The notes: a model not told the origin generated them from the sequence alone. 64,000 nt of DNA from Treponema saccharophilum DSM 2985 (GCF_000255555.1 NZ_AGRW01000041.1:1-64000); one strand, 5' to 3'. Numbered from the stretch's first letter, positions 20,797 to 30,271 are shown. Made by a program: numbers and translations.

Positions 20797-23577
20797 TCAC
20801 TCGAACAGCCCCATCGTTATCGGGGAGAACTTGTCGGCGTTCATCGTAAGGCTCATCACCGTTATGCCGGGCTTCGTGTGGACGAGGCGGACTTTGTAGA
20901 CGCCCTTTTTCATCGCGACCTGCGCCGCGAGCGCGTTCACGACGATTCCGCCGGTGCTCCTGCACTCGAACGAGCCGCACGGACGGCCGTTGATGAAGAC
21001 GTTCGAGACCGACTGCGAGAGCGTGTCCTTCCCGTCCTTGACGTACTCGCCGGAAAAGTCGTAGCGCGCATCCTCGGGGGCGACGAAATACATGTCGCCG
21101 AGAAGCGCGTCCCCTTCAGCGACCTCGCCGAGGCTGAACGTCCGCGCGCCTTCCGGCGCCGAATCGAGCGCGTCCTCGACGACAATCTCGTCGCGAAGCG
21201 GGCGGAGCGGCTTTTTGGCGGCATTCGTCCACGAAACGAACCTGATTATCGCGGACGCGCACCGCTGGATTTCAGCGCGGGTGAGCGTTCCCTCCGCCAT
21301 GCTTTTCTCCATATCGTCGCCGAATCCGCCCCTGTCGGCGCTGTCGTTCGGCACGACCATGTAGACGTCGTTCCCCGCGCGTATCATCTGCGAAAGGAGG
21401 CGCCCCGTCGCGACGCCGCCTGACACGCAGTCGTTCATCGCCGCCCACCAGTCGGTCATCACGATTCCGGCGAACCCCCATTCCTTCTTCAGTATCGAAG
21501 TGCACAGCTCGTAGTTCGACGCCGCCTTGCGCCCGTTCACGCTGTTGTACGCGGACATGACGGCGCGCGCGTTCCCCTCCTTCACCGCGATTTCGAACGG
21601 CCGTAGGTAGATTTCCCTTAGCGCGCGCTCCGAGACGACGGAATTCTCCGTGCGGCGGTGCGACTCCTGGTTGTTGAGCGCGAAGTGCTTCACCGTGGCG
21701 AGCGCGCCGCTCCGGCTGAGCCCGCGGCAGACGGCGGCCGCCATCTTCCCGGAAACGAGCGGGTCCTCGGAGAAATACTCGAAGTTCCGCCCGTTGAGGG
21801 GGCTTCGGTGGATGTTGCATCCCGGCCCGAGGAGGACGTCGACGCCCTTCTCCTTCATCTCGCCGCCGACGAAGCCGTACAGCTCCTCGACGAGGGGGAC
21901 GTTCCACGTGCAGGCGAGAAGCGTGCCGATGGGGATTAGCGTCGCCTCCTCGTCGTTGTCCATGCGAATTCCTGACGGGCCGTCGGCGCACCCGACCGCG
22001 GGAATCCCGCGCGAGTGGAGGCTCTCGCTTATCCCGCCGAAAGCCGACGCAATTCCGGGCGTGACCTTCCGGCTCATCATCCCCTCGCCGCGCACGATTG
22101 TCAGGAGCTCCTCGTCGGAGAATTCCGCGACAAGCTCCTCCGCCGTCGCCTTCCCCGAAACGACGTCGCCGAACGCGATGCTCCTTCCCGCGCGCGAAAG
22201 CTCCTCCGGGATGCCCGCGCTGATTCTGCGCGCGATGTCGGTCGTCCTGACGGGGACATCCTCGAAGGAAAGCTCGAACGTGCCGCCGTCGCTCGACGCG
22301 CCCGGCCTCACGCGCCTGAACGGGATTTCGGGGGCGCATGCCTCGGAGAGCAGCTCGACGGCTGTCGTTCCGGGAACCTTGAAGGCGAGCGAAATCGGGG
22401 TGAGGTGGAGGCAGTCCGTCCCAAGGAAGAAGCGGTACGTTCCGCGCTCTAGGACGAACGAATGCGGGAAGCCCGAGACGCCGCTGTCGTCGTACGAGGC
22501 GATGCTCCGCATGGGGAAGGAAATCTCCACAGTCTCGCGCTCGCCCGGCCCGAGCTCCTTCGTCTTCGCGAACGCGCAGAGTGATTTCGCGCTCTTGCCC
22601 AAAAGCCCCTGCGGGCACTCGGCATACACCTGCACGACGTCGGCGCCGCGCACATTTCCGGTATTCCTCACCTCGACGGTGACGGAAATCTCCCCGCCCC
22701 TGCACGAGCTTCCGCGCACTTCCTGCGAGAACGTCGTATAGGAAAGCCCGAAGCCGAACGGGAACATGACTTTTTCGGGCGCGAACGTCACGAAATGCCT
22801 GTAGCCGACGAATATGTCCTCCGCGTAAATCTCGTCGTCCCCGCTCCCGAAATTCCTCGTCGAAGGATAATCGTCGAGGGAATACGCTATGGTGTCGGTG
22901 AGCCTGCCGCTCGGGGTGGCTTTCCCGCAGAGGATGTCGGCGCACGCCTGGCCGCCCTGCATACCCCCCTGCCACGAATATAGCACCGCCTTAATCTTGC
23001 CGAGGAATTCATCGTCGTCAATCCATGACGTGTCGATTACGTTCGAGACGTTCATGACGACGGCGACGGCAGGGAACGCGCGGCAGAGGGATGCGATGCT
23101 GCTCCGCTCCGTCTCCGTCAGGTAGTAGCTTCCCGGCTCCGGCTTGTTGTCCTTGTCCTCGCCCGCAGTGCGCCCCACGACGAACACCGCCTTAGTCGAC
23201 CGGGACGCCGCGTCGCGCGCCATCCCGTCGCTCACGGGCATCTCCTCCTGGTGCCACGGCTCGCTCGCCCAGCCGCCGTCGCCGTTGTCGAACGGATGCG
23301 ACGAAAGCCATTCCCGGTACGCTCCGAGGACCGCCCCGTCGATTTCCGGCATCGGGAAATTCTCCCGCCTGAGCGTCTCAAACCCGTCCGCGAGGTTCAC
23401 CGAGAAGGGGACGTGAATCGAGCCGCCCGAACCCGTCCCGCTTTTGTAATAGTCTATCTGGCAGCGGCCGAAAACCGCGACCTTGTCCGCGGGCGTGAAC
23501 GGAAGCATGCCGCCCTCATTTCTCAGGAGGACAGCACCCTGCGATGCCGCCTCGCGAATCATTGACTGAAAATCCAT
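20797..23577 (-). CDS. Beta-glucosidase, GH3, with permuted domain order
   Basis: A 926-residue GH3 enzyme in which the domains are swapped. Residues 1-280 are the alpha/beta sandwich that normally follows the barrel (SQGAVLLRNEGGMLPF near the start; YPFGFGLSY-type end PFGFGLSYTTF near 274). Residues 290-400 are a fibronectin-like domain. The TIM barrel is at about 480-760, with GPGCNIHRSPLNGRNFEYFS, KHFALNNQE (Lys630-His631) and the nucleophile region GIVMTDWW (Asp709). This order is known from rumen and gut bacteria. There is no signal peptide, so it probably hydrolyses imported cello-oligosaccharides in the cytosol, together with GH94. An AAAGGGG site precedes the start. Substrate could also be another beta-glucoside or xyloside. 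Confidence 0.9.
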   Translation of the reverse strand: MDFQSMIREAASQGAVLLRNEGGMLPFTPADKVAVFGRCQIDYYKSGTGSGGSIHVPFSVNLADGFETLRRENFPMPEIDGAVLGAYREWLSSHPFDNGDGGWASEPWHQEEMPVSDGMARDAASRSTKAVFVVGRTAGEDKDNKPEPGSYYLTETERSSIASLCRAFPAVAVVMNVSNVIDTSWIDDDEFLGKIKAVLYSWQGGMQGGQACADILCGKATPSGRLTDTIAYSLDDYPSTRNFGSGDDEIYAEDIFVGYRHFVTFAPEKVMFPFGFGLSYTTFSQEVRGSSCRGGEISVTVEVRNTGNVRGADVVQVYAECPQGLLGKSAKSLCAFAKTKELGPGERETVEISFPMRSIASYDDSGVSGFPHSFVLERGTYRFFLGTDCLHLTPISLAFKVPGTTAVELLSEACAPEIPFRRVRPGASSDGGTFELSFEDVPVRTTDIARRISAGIPEELSRAGRSIAFGDVVSGKATAEELVAEFSDEELLTIVRGEGMMSRKVTPGIASAFGGISESLHSRGIPAVGCADGPSGIRMDNDEEATLIPIGTLLACTWNVPLVEELYGFVGGEMKEKGVDVLLGPGCNIHRSPLNGRNFEYFSEDPLVSGKMAAAVCRGLSRSGALATVKHFALNNQESHRRTENSVVSERALREIYLRPFEIAVKEGNARAVMSAYNSVNGRKAASNYELCTSILKKEWGFAGIVMTDWWAAMNDCVSGGVATGRLLSQMIRAGNDVYMVVPNDSADRGGFGDDMEKSMAEGTLTRAEIQRCASAIIRFVSWTNAAKKPLRPLRDEIVVEDALDSAPEGARTFSLGEVAEGDALLGDMYFVAPEDARYDFSGEYVKDGKDTLSQSVSNVFINGRPCGSFECRSTGGIVVNALAAQVAMKKGVYKVRLVHTKPGITVMSLTMNADKFSPITMGLFE

Positions 23578-23781
23578 GGAAAAACCCCTTTCGGCGTGCG
23601 ATGCCCGCAGCGCGGGGACGCTCGCTTTTTGAGCAATTCTATGGACGGCAAGACGCAGATTCTAGCAATTTATTGAAAATTGTATTGTTTTTTTGTCATA
23701 ACGACATCGCACGAGGCACAAAAAAAGAGGCATCCCGCCGCGCGGACTGCGAAACGATGACAACATCCGCGCAGGTGCCCC

Positions 23782-24549
23782 TCAGACTGACGGCACGACT
23801 TTCTTTCCGCCGTCGTGCGGCAGGTTGATGCGGAAATGAAGCTCGCGGAATTTCTTCGGCGTCAGGCCGCAGAATTTCCTGAAGACGCTTATGAAGTAGC
23901 TTTCCGTGCTGAACTGAAGGTAGTTCGAGATGTCGCTTATCGTGTACTCGGTGAACACGAGCATGTTCTTGGCGACATCGACGCGCTTCTTCTGTATGTA
24001 CTGCGCGATGGTAATCCCGACCTCGGAATGGAAAAGCTTTGATATATACGACATGCTGACGCCGGAGACGTTGGAAAGGTCGTCGAGCGTTATCTTCTCA
24101 TGCAGGTTGTTATAGATGAAATCGATGCAGAGCGCGACCGGCTTCGAAAAGAGGAAGCGCTTCTTGCACGCCTGCATACGGTGCACGTACTCCTCGCAGA
24201 GCTGCTCGTGCAGGCGGTTCACGCTGTCCTCGTCCTGGCACGCGTCGACTTTCCTTATATAGATGTCGCTGAGATTGTATGCGGCCTCCATCTCCATCCC
24301 GGACTCTATGACGTACCGCGTTATCATGGCGACAGATATGACGAGATGGTACTTGATGTTCCTGAGCGGGTTCTCGCTGAGCTTTCCCATCCCCTCGATG
24401 TCGAACGGCGTGAAAAGGCGTTTCATCTCCTCCATATTGCCGTTCCCTATGCTCTGGAAGAAAGCCATCTCCCTATCGTATGCGATGTGCTTGACCAGAT
24501 GTTCGCGGTTCTTGAATTCGACTTTCGTCAATTCATCCTGTATTTCCAT
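23782..24549 (-). CDS. AraC-family transcriptional regulator
   Basis: A 255-residue protein started at MEIQDELTKVEFK, with AAGGAGG at ideal spacing. The N-terminal half (to about 145) is a helical sensing region of the YesN-like type without a receiver motif. The C-terminal part has the two helix-turn-helix motifs of AraC regulators: ITLDDLSNVSGVSMSYISKL and YTISDISNYLQFSTESYFIS, then FRKFCGLTPKKFRE. It sits between the GH3 gene and the divergent sugar importer, so control of both by a cellobiose-type sugar is a sound inference. Confidence 0.9.
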   Translation of the reverse strand: MEIQDELTKVEFKNREHLVKHIAYDREMAFFQSIGNGNMEEMKRLFTPFDIEGMGKLSENPLRNIKYHLVISVAMITRYVIESGMEMEAAYNLSDIYIRKVDACQDEDSVNRLHEQLCEEYVHRMQACKKRFLFSKPVALCIDFIYNNLHEKITLDDLSNVSGVSMSYISKLFHSEVGITIAQYIQKKRVDVAKNMLVFTEYTISDISNYLQFSTESYFISVFRKFCGLTPKKFRELHFRINLPHDGGKKVVPSV

Positions 24550-24628
24550 GAGTTCCTCCTTCTCAAATTGAAATCGTAGCACACTTTTTTAAACGGGGCA
24601 AAAAAATGTGAGGGCAGATAAAAAAGGT

Positions 24629-24634
24629 TATAAT
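24629..24634 (+). promoter_or_regulatory. Possible -10 box for the sugar importer
   Basis: TATAAT preceded by GGT and followed by a GG, 92 bases before the importer start codon. No good -35 box stands 17 bases upstream, which fits a promoter that needs the neighbouring AraC activator. An AT-rich leader with a T-run follows. Confidence 0.4.
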
Positions 24635-24725
24635 GGATTTTTGATATTTTTCGTGATTTTTTTATATTTTTCTCGTTTTTCAAGACTTAAACTTCTTACA
24701 GTTACCACCTAAAGGAGGATACGGT

Positions 24726-26051
24726 ATGAAAAAAATTGTAGCGGCAGCTCTTGCAATCGCGTCGCTCGGGTCGCTGGCAATCGTCACTGGTTGCAACACC
24801 AAGAAGAAGGAGACTTCAGGAAAGGTCCTGAACATCTACGTCTGGAACGAGGAATTCCAGGACAGGTTCAACACGTATTACGCGCAGAAGCTTCCTGCCG
24901 ACGTCAAGGTTAACTGGGTCATCACGCCGAGCCAGTCAAACGCTTACCAGAACAAGCTCGACGAGGCTCTCCTGCGCCAGAACGACGCTCCCGCAGACGA
25001 GAAAGTTGACCTCTTCCTCGTCGAGGCTGACTACGCCCTCAAGTACGTCGACACCGACTACACGCTCGACGTCATCAAGGACATCGGCCTCACGCGCGAC
25101 GAAATCAAGAACCAGTACAAATACACGCAGGACATAATGACCGACAAGAGCGGAAACCTCAAGGGTCTCACCTGGCAGGCTTGCCCGGGCGGATTCATCT
25201 ACCGCCGCTCAATCGCCAAAGACGTTCTCGGAACTGATGATCCGGTCGAAGTCGGAAACGCACTCTCTGACTGGCAGAAGTTCGACGCTGTCGCTGTCCA
25301 GGCAAAGGAGAAGGGCTATCACATGCTCTCCGGCTACGATGACGCGTTCCGCGTGTTCTCTGACAACATGAAGACTCCGTGGGTCGTCGACGGAAAGATT
25401 GTCATCGATCCGCAGATTAAGGCATGGGTTGCGCAGACAAAGAAATACACAGAGGAAGGCTACAACAACAAGGCTTCTCTCTGGAGCGCGGAAAGCTCGC
25501 AGGGCATGGGTCTCAAGGGAGACATCTTCGGATATTTCGGACCGGCATGGTTCATCGACTTCGTCATGGCTCCTGCCTCTCTCGACGACCAGAAGGGTCC
25601 GAAGGAAATCGGAAACGGCTCATACGGCGACTGGGCGTTCTGCAAAGGACCGCAGGGCTTCTCATGGGGCGGAACATGGATTTGCGGCGCTAAGGGTTCA
25701 GACAACATCGAGCTCGTCCGCGACATCCTCAGGACGCTCACATGCGACACGGCTGTCATGACATCAATCGCGAAGGACAAGGGCGACTTCACGAACAACG
25801 TTCCCGCAATGGAAGCCATCGCGAGAAGCGACTACGGCAACCCGTTCCTCAACGGACAGAACCACATCAAGTTCTTCCTCGACTCTGCGACGAGCATCGA
25901 CAAGAGCTGCATCTCAATGTACGACCAGGGAATGTCCGAGAAGATTCAGGCTGCCATGAAGGACTACTTCGATGGAAAAATCACTCTCGATGAGGGATGG
26001 AACAACTTCTACACCTCAATCCTTGAGCTTTATCCGAATCTGAGAAAGTAG
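24726..26051 (+). CDS. ABC sugar transporter, solute-binding lipoprotein
   Basis: A 441-residue lipoprotein: MKKIVAAALAIASLGSLAIV then lipobox VTGC, with AAAGGAGG in front. The mature protein is a family-1 extracellular solute-binding protein: VLNIYVWNEEFQDRF at the start, VDLFLVEADYALKYV, LTWQACPGGFIYRRS and WGGTWICGAKG. It binds sugar outside the membrane and delivers it to the two permeases encoded downstream. The neighbouring GH94 and GH3 enzymes point to cellobiose or cellodextrin as substrate. A hairpin after the gene may lower expression of the permeases relative to the binding protein. Confidence 0.9.
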   Translation: MKKIVAAALAIASLGSLAIVTGCNTKKKETSGKVLNIYVWNEEFQDRFNTYYAQKLPADVKVNWVITPSQSNAYQNKLDEALLRQNDAPADEKVDLFLVEADYALKYVDTDYTLDVIKDIGLTRDEIKNQYKYTQDIMTDKSGNLKGLTWQACPGGFIYRRSIAKDVLGTDDPVEVGNALSDWQKFDAVAVQAKEKGYHMLSGYDDAFRVFSDNMKTPWVVDGKIVIDPQIKAWVAQTKKYTEEGYNNKASLWSAESSQGMGLKGDIFGYFGPAWFIDFVMAPASLDDQKGPKEIGNGSYGDWAFCKGPQGFSWGGTWICGAKGSDNIELVRDILRTLTCDTAVMTSIAKDKGDFTNNVPAMEAIARSDYGNPFLNGQNHIKFFLDSATSIDKSCISMYDQGMSEKIQAAMKDYFDGKITLDEGWNNFYTSILELYPNLRK

Positions 26052-26057
26052 ATTTTT

Positions 26058-26100
26058 GGCGCGGATGCTTTAGCGTTGCATGAAAGAATCCGCGCCTTTT
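26058..26100 (+). terminator. Intra-operon hairpin after the binding-protein gene
   Basis: GGCGCGGAT and ATCCGCGCC pair around a 21-base loop and are followed by TTTT. It is a weak terminator or mRNA-stabilising hairpin, common between binding-protein and permease genes to give more of the former. Confidence 0.6.
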
Positions 26101-26184
26101 CCATGTGCTGCGCCGGAAAAAACGCCAACCGCATTTTCGGGCGCAGCCTTTCCATAAATACGGAACATGCAAAAAGGAAAAATA

Positions 26185-27135
26185 ATGAACGATTCAAAAA
26201 AATCCGGGAACGCGACAAAAAAGCGGAAAGGATTCGATTTCAACAAGTGGGGATATGCGTTCATCGCACCGTTCTTCATTATATTCACGATATTCTCGCT
26301 CATTCCCCTCATCTCAACGTTCACAAACAGCCTCTTTGAGAACTACAGGGTTGGTTTGACGCAGATAGGCCCGAAATTCATCGGGTTGACGAATTACTTC
26401 GAGGTTTTGAAAAGCGACATACCCCGCTACATCGGAAACACGTTCGTAATCTGGATTGCGGGATTCATACCGCAGATTGTGATATCCCTCGTGCTTTCTG
26501 TATGGTTTACGAGCAGCGACCTAAAAATAAAGGCGCAACAGTTCTTCAAGACAGTAATCTACATGCCGAACCTGATAATGGCGTCGGCGTTCGCAATGCT
26601 CTTCTTCACGATTTTCTCCGACAACGGTCCGGCGAACAGCATCCTAATGAAGCTCGGGCTTGCCGAGGAGCACATCCGCTTCCTCAGCTCGGTGAAATGG
26701 ACCCGCGGCCTTATCGCCAGCATGAACTTCCTCATGTGGTACGGCAACACGACCATCATGCTTATGGCGGGAATCATGGGAATTGACGAGAGCATCTTCG
26801 AGGCGGCAAAGATAGACGGAGCGACACCGCTTCAGGTGTTCTTCAAGATAACGATGCCGATGCTCATGCCGATTTTCGTCTACGTTCTTATAACGAGCCT
26901 TATCGGCGGTATCCAGATGTTCGACGTCCCGCAGATTCTCACGAACGGTGACGGAAACCCAAACAGAACGAGCCTTACGCTCATCATGTACCTCAACAAG
27001 CACCTTGCAAGCAAGAACTACGGAATGGCAGGCGCCGTTTCCGTCATAACATTCTTCATCACGAGCGTGTTCAGCTTCGGCGTCTACTCGATAACGATGA
27101 ACAAATACAGGAACATGACCGGAGGCCGAAAATGA
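26185..27135 (+). CDS. ABC sugar transporter permease, MalF type
   Basis: A 316-residue membrane protein started at MNDSKKSGNATKK, with AAAAAGGAAA before it; an ATG six codons earlier lacks a site. A charged cytoplasmic head is followed by about six membrane segments (WGYAFIAPFFIIFTIFSLIP is the first). The EAA loop that docks the ATPase reads ESIFEAAKIDGATPLQVFFK. This is the first of two permeases of a carbohydrate-uptake (CUT1) importer. Its stop overlaps the next start by four bases. Confidence 0.9.
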   Translation: MNDSKKSGNATKKRKGFDFNKWGYAFIAPFFIIFTIFSLIPLISTFTNSLFENYRVGLTQIGPKFIGLTNYFEVLKSDIPRYIGNTFVIWIAGFIPQIVISLVLSVWFTSSDLKIKAQQFFKTVIYMPNLIMASAFAMLFFTIFSDNGPANSILMKLGLAEEHIRFLSSVKWTRGLIASMNFLMWYGNTTIMLMAGIMGIDESIFEAAKIDGATPLQVFFKITMPMLMPIFVYVLITSLIGGIQMFDVPQILTNGDGNPNRTSLTLIMYLNKHLASKNYGMAGAVSVITFFITSVFSFGVYSITMNKYRNMTGGRK

Positions 27136-27980
27136 CAAAGAAGGCTACTTTCACATTTATGAAGCAACGGTTCTGCTACCTGTGCCTCATAATTCTTACG
27201 GTCGCATCTCTGCTTCCGTTCATCATTCTTATAGTGAATTCGACGAGGAGCCATGCCCAGATTCAGAAGGGATTCTCCCTTCTCATAGGCTCGTTCTTCC
27301 TCGAGAACCTAAAAAAGCTCGTCTCGAACGACAACATTCCCGTCATGCGCGCGCTTTTCAACAGCGTCTACGTCTCGTTCATGTGCGCGCTCCTCACGAC
27401 TTATTTCTCCACGATGACCGCGTACGGAATATACATGTACCGCTTCAAGGGCCGCTCCGTCGCATTCAAAACGATAATGGCGATAATGATGATTCCGACG
27501 CAGATTTCTTCGCTCGGTTTCATCCAGCTTCTCGTGAAGATAAAGCTCATAGACACGCTTCCCGCGCTCTTCATTCCGGCAATCGCGTCGCCAATCGTGT
27601 TCTTCTATATGTATCAGGCGCTCACCGCGACGCTCCCCTACTCCATCGTGGAGGCGGCGAGAATCGACGGATGCCATGAATTCCGCATATTCAACACGAT
27701 TGTCGTCCCGCTCATGAAGCCGGCCGTCGCAGTCCAGGCGATATTCGCGTTCGTCGGGGCGTGGAACAACTACTTCATCCCGGCGCTCGTAATCAACAGC
27801 AAGATGAAGAAGACGATACCGATTCTGATAGCCCAGCTCAGAAGCGCCGACTACCAGAAATTCGATATGGGACAGGTCTACATTTTCATCTGCCTCGCGA
27901 TTATTCCTCTGGTAATCGTCTACATGTTCCTTTCAAGGAGCATCATAAAAGGAGTCTCGGTCGGCGCCGTCAAGGAGTGA
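27132..27980 (+). CDS. ABC sugar transporter permease, MalG type
   Basis: A 282-residue membrane protein coupled to the previous gene by an ATGA overlap. It has about six membrane segments and the EAA loop SIVEAARIDGCHEFRIFNTI near residue 175. It forms the channel with the MalF-type subunit. No ATPase gene follows, so the importer must use a shared ATPase (MsmX/UgpC type) encoded elsewhere. The operon ends at the strong terminator at 28014. Confidence 0.9.
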   Translation: MTKKATFTFMKQRFCYLCLIILTVASLLPFIILIVNSTRSHAQIQKGFSLLIGSFFLENLKKLVSNDNIPVMRALFNSVYVSFMCALLTTYFSTMTAYGIYMYRFKGRSVAFKTIMAIMMIPTQISSLGFIQLLVKIKLIDTLPALFIPAIASPIVFFYMYQALTATLPYSIVEAARIDGCHEFRIFNTIVVPLMKPAVAVQAIFAFVGAWNNYFIPALVINSKMKKTIPILIAQLRSADYQKFDMGQVYIFICLAIIPLVIVYMFLSRSIIKGVSVGAVKE

Positions 27981-28013
27981 TTCCCTCCAGAAGGCTCGTC
28001 CTTTCAGACCTTT

Positions 28014-28057
28014 CCCGCGCGTGTTTTCTTCTTCTCCACACGCGCGGGATTTTTTTT
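28014..28057 (+). terminator. Rho-independent terminator of the sugar importer operon
   Basis: CCCGCGCGTGT and ACACGCGCGGG pair around a 13-base loop rich in T and C, followed by A and eight T. The same sequence recurs at 43861 as part of a 97-bp direct repeat. Confidence 0.9.
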
Positions 28058-28112
28058 GCCCGAAAAGCGCGCGAGGGGGATTCTCCGAAGCGTTTTTCCG
28101 TGGGTTTATTGT
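28016..28112 (+). repeat. 97-bp direct repeat, left copy
   Basis: Matches 43861-43957 over 97 bases with two differences (GAAG against AAGG near the 3' part). It includes most of the operon terminator and the following GC-rich 50 bases, ending TTTATTGT. Everything between the two copies is AT-rich accessory DNA. Confidence 0.9.
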
Positions 28113-28340
28113 AAATTCACCGCACCACAGGCACAGCCTGTGGATTTCTTTTGGCAGTAAATATGTATTCTCTTTCTCTTCTAAAAGCTGCTTTTCAAGT
28201 TCCGTTAGAATCCATGTCTTTCCAGAACCCCATTCGCCGTCAATTGCAAACGAATATCCGGTTGGATTGTCTTTTTGACTTGCAATTATTGATTTGAGAA
28301 GGTCGAGATATCGTCGACGGGAAAGATAATCTGGTTGCAT
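28113..28340 (-). pseudogene. Truncated KAP NTPase N-terminus
   Basis: Seventy-odd codons from MQPDYLSRRRYLDLLKSIIA through the Walker A motif GEWGSGKTW, then the frame diverges after EKENTYL and runs across the direct repeat into unrelated sequence. The first 55 residues are highly similar to the intact KAP gene at 28835 (YSFAIDGEWGSGKTW shared). The break lies next to the island border, so the gene was probably cut when the border formed. Too short to be active. Confidence 0.75.
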
Positions 28341-28624
28341 TATTGTTCCTTTTTATTATCTGCCACTGAAATAATAAACTCCGTAATTGTCATTGCAGAG
28401 TTTATAAATAATCTGGCATGATGTTTTTTAATGATTATTCTTTTTGAACCCACGCCATGAGAATCACTGTTTTTATTTCTCATTTCAGAAATAGATGTAA
28501 TTATTTTGTTAATTCCAAACAGAAGATCATTTATCCTTTTATCCATAGTTTTGTCTGTATGCATATTATAAAGTGGCTTAAATTGAGCATACAATTGAAC
28601 AACATCCCCTTCTCCCGAATCCAC
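28340..28624 (-). pseudogene. Abi_C domain fragment
   Basis: A 94-codon frame whose C-terminal part (SISEMRNKNSDSHGVGSKRI then KKHHARLFINSAMTITEF) is a clear abortive-infection C-terminal (Abi_C) domain, with the RNxxSDxHG and HHARL signatures. Complete proteins have an additional N-terminal domain of 150 residues or more. Here the N-terminus is a short segment starting at a GTG without a good ribosome site and overlapping the DUF1653-like remnant. It is probably a broken gene, joined to its neighbours by recombination. Confidence 0.6.
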
Positions 28625-28812
28625 AGCGAATTGTCCCCGTAAAGCCTACGGTAAACCACATAGTCTTCCTTGGTTTTCGAATGAAAAGCCAACGGTCTCC
28701 GCATAGCTACGACCGAGACTCGCCTACAAACTCACCTCGTTAGTTTGTTTGCTTCGCGACCGGCTCCCTATCTTCAACGATGTAATACTTGTTCTTAAAA
28801 TGCTTATAAGTT
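28589..28812 (-). pseudogene. DUF1653 remnant with an insertion
   Basis: Two parts match the DUF1653 family, which is normally a compact domain of about 65 residues: YKTYKHFKNKYYIVED at the 5' side and DYVVYRRLYGDNSLWIREKG at the 3' side. They are separated by about 85 bases with stops in the frame (near 28675-28765). The gene is therefore interrupted, probably by a small repeat, and lacks a start codon. Confidence 0.55.
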
Positions 28813-28834
28813 TTATACCTTAAGAAAATACTTT

Positions 28835-30271
28835 TTATTTTGTAAGCAGCATATCCATTATTTCATCATATTTTTTTAGGAAAACTTTATCTTCTTCAAT
28901 CCAGTCCCATAAAGCATTTTGAAGAGGATCATAAAATCTTGCTTCCTGCCGATAGAAGAAAGCCATTAAATATGTTTTTGTATCTGTAATTTCAAAAGCA
29001 AACCTTTGCTGGTTGGGTGTATCACTGTATTTGACAGAAGATGAAAGTAATTCTCCTAAATTATCATTTAGCAGTTTATTTTCTGTTTTTTCTGGATTTT
29101 TAGTTCCATTAGTCCATTTATAAAATTTTAATTGATATATATTATCAAGAATCTCCAATTTACATGTTGTAGCTGTTTGAAAAACATACCTACAGATACA
29201 AGAAATAATTTCATAAATCAAGATTGCATATGTCATTTTTTCTTTCTTGTATTCAACACCGCTCTGAAGTGTTAATTTATGACATAACAAAACTTGTTTA
29301 AATATCTTTTCTTGCAAGCGTCTTTCAACACCACTCATTAATTTTGATATAAAATCAGCCAAATAGTTTTCATCAAGATTTATTAGTTCTTGTCCTGAAT
29401 TGTTTGTTCTAATGTAAGAGGTAAAGTTGTTTTCTAAACCATTAAGAATATCTAATTTATTTTCAAGTTTTCCATTTGGCAAAGGAATTATAACATCAAC
29501 AAATTTCTGTAGATACTTATCAGCAAAAAGCTTCTGCCAGGCATTTATGTTTTCTTTCTCTGAAAAGTTCTTTCCAAAAACCTTACATATGCTTTCTGCC
29601 AAATTTTTTTTGTTGATTGCAAGAATCTGAATCACCGGCATTTCATTACAAATATGATGAAGCCGCTCCAAAACTTTTATTGCATATTCAGGCAGGCAGC
29701 GGTCCAGCTCATCAATGATAAAAATCATATGACGCCCTTGTGCAAGTTCTGACAGTTGAGTTCTAATTTTTTTAATTCCGCATTTTAATGTCAAAAAAGA
29801 ATCTACATCCTTTTTGAGGGATTTTAAATCTGAATTTTCATCGCCAATTTTTTGAAAATCTTCAACAACATCTTTAAAATCTACACCAATTTTATTTTGT
29901 AATGTTGTGTTCGCAATTGAAATAGCCAAATTTTTTAGTATCTTTAATGAAGTTGCCACAAGTTTCTTGTTTATGCCATTTATAACTTCTTCTGCCTTGC
30001 AGACTTCTTCAAGCTTCTCAATCATCACCGAAAGAATTGCAACAAGCGGTTCGTCATAAAAATCATTTTCCCAGGCATTATAATTAAAGATTAAATATTT
30101 ATTTTCTGAAACTTCTGTAAGCTGATTTTCTAGCTCCGTAAGAACCCAAGTCTTTCCACTTCCCCATTCACCATCAATAGCAAAGGAATAACCAGATGGA
30201 TTATCGCTTTGATTTGCGATTATTGATTTGATAAGGTTGATGTATGGCTGTCGAGATAAATAATCTCTCAT
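28835..30271 (-). CDS. KAP family P-loop NTPase
   Basis: A 478-residue protein. The Walker A motif GEWGSGKT is at residues 34-41, the KAP-type FNYNAWEND follows near 62, and Walker B is MIFIIDELDRCLPE at about 182. KAP NTPases are large P-loop proteins often encoded with effectors in phage-defence loci. Many have membrane segments inserted between Walker A and B; this one has none, but a small membrane protein is encoded two genes upstream. Its ATG overlaps the stop of the HNH nuclease gene by four bases, so the two are coupled. A truncated copy of the N-terminus lies downstream at the island border. Confidence 0.85.
   Translation of the reverse strand: MRDYLSRQPYINLIKSIIANQSDNPSGYSFAIDGEWGSGKTWVLTELENQLTEVSENKYLIFNYNAWENDFYDEPLVAILSVMIEKLEEVCKAEEVINGINKKLVATSLKILKNLAISIANTTLQNKIGVDFKDVVEDFQKIGDENSDLKSLKKDVDSFLTLKCGIKKIRTQLSELAQGRHMIFIIDELDRCLPEYAIKVLERLHHICNEMPVIQILAINKKNLAESICKVFGKNFSEKENINAWQKLFADKYLQKFVDVIIPLPNGKLENKLDILNGLENNFTSYIRTNNSGQELINLDENYLADFISKLMSGVERRLQEKIFKQVLLCHKLTLQSGVEYKKEKMTYAILIYEIISCICRYVFQTATTCKLEILDNIYQLKFYKWTNGTKNPEKTENKLLNDNLGELLSSSVKYSDTPNQQRFAFEITDTKTYLMAFFYRQEARFYDPLQNALWDWIEEDKVFLKKYDEIMDMLLTK

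Noticed and set aside
21272-22975. A 567-residue open frame on the same strand in another frame of the GH3 gene
   Set aside because: It is an Arg/Gly/Pro-rich shadow typical of GC-rich coding DNA, with no ribosome site and no domain; the GH3 frame has all catalytic motifs.
27933-28340. A 135-residue protein reading through the direct repeat
   Set aside because: Only the first part matches a KAP NTPase; the rest is translation of the terminator and repeat, so it was kept as a truncated pseudogene from 28113.
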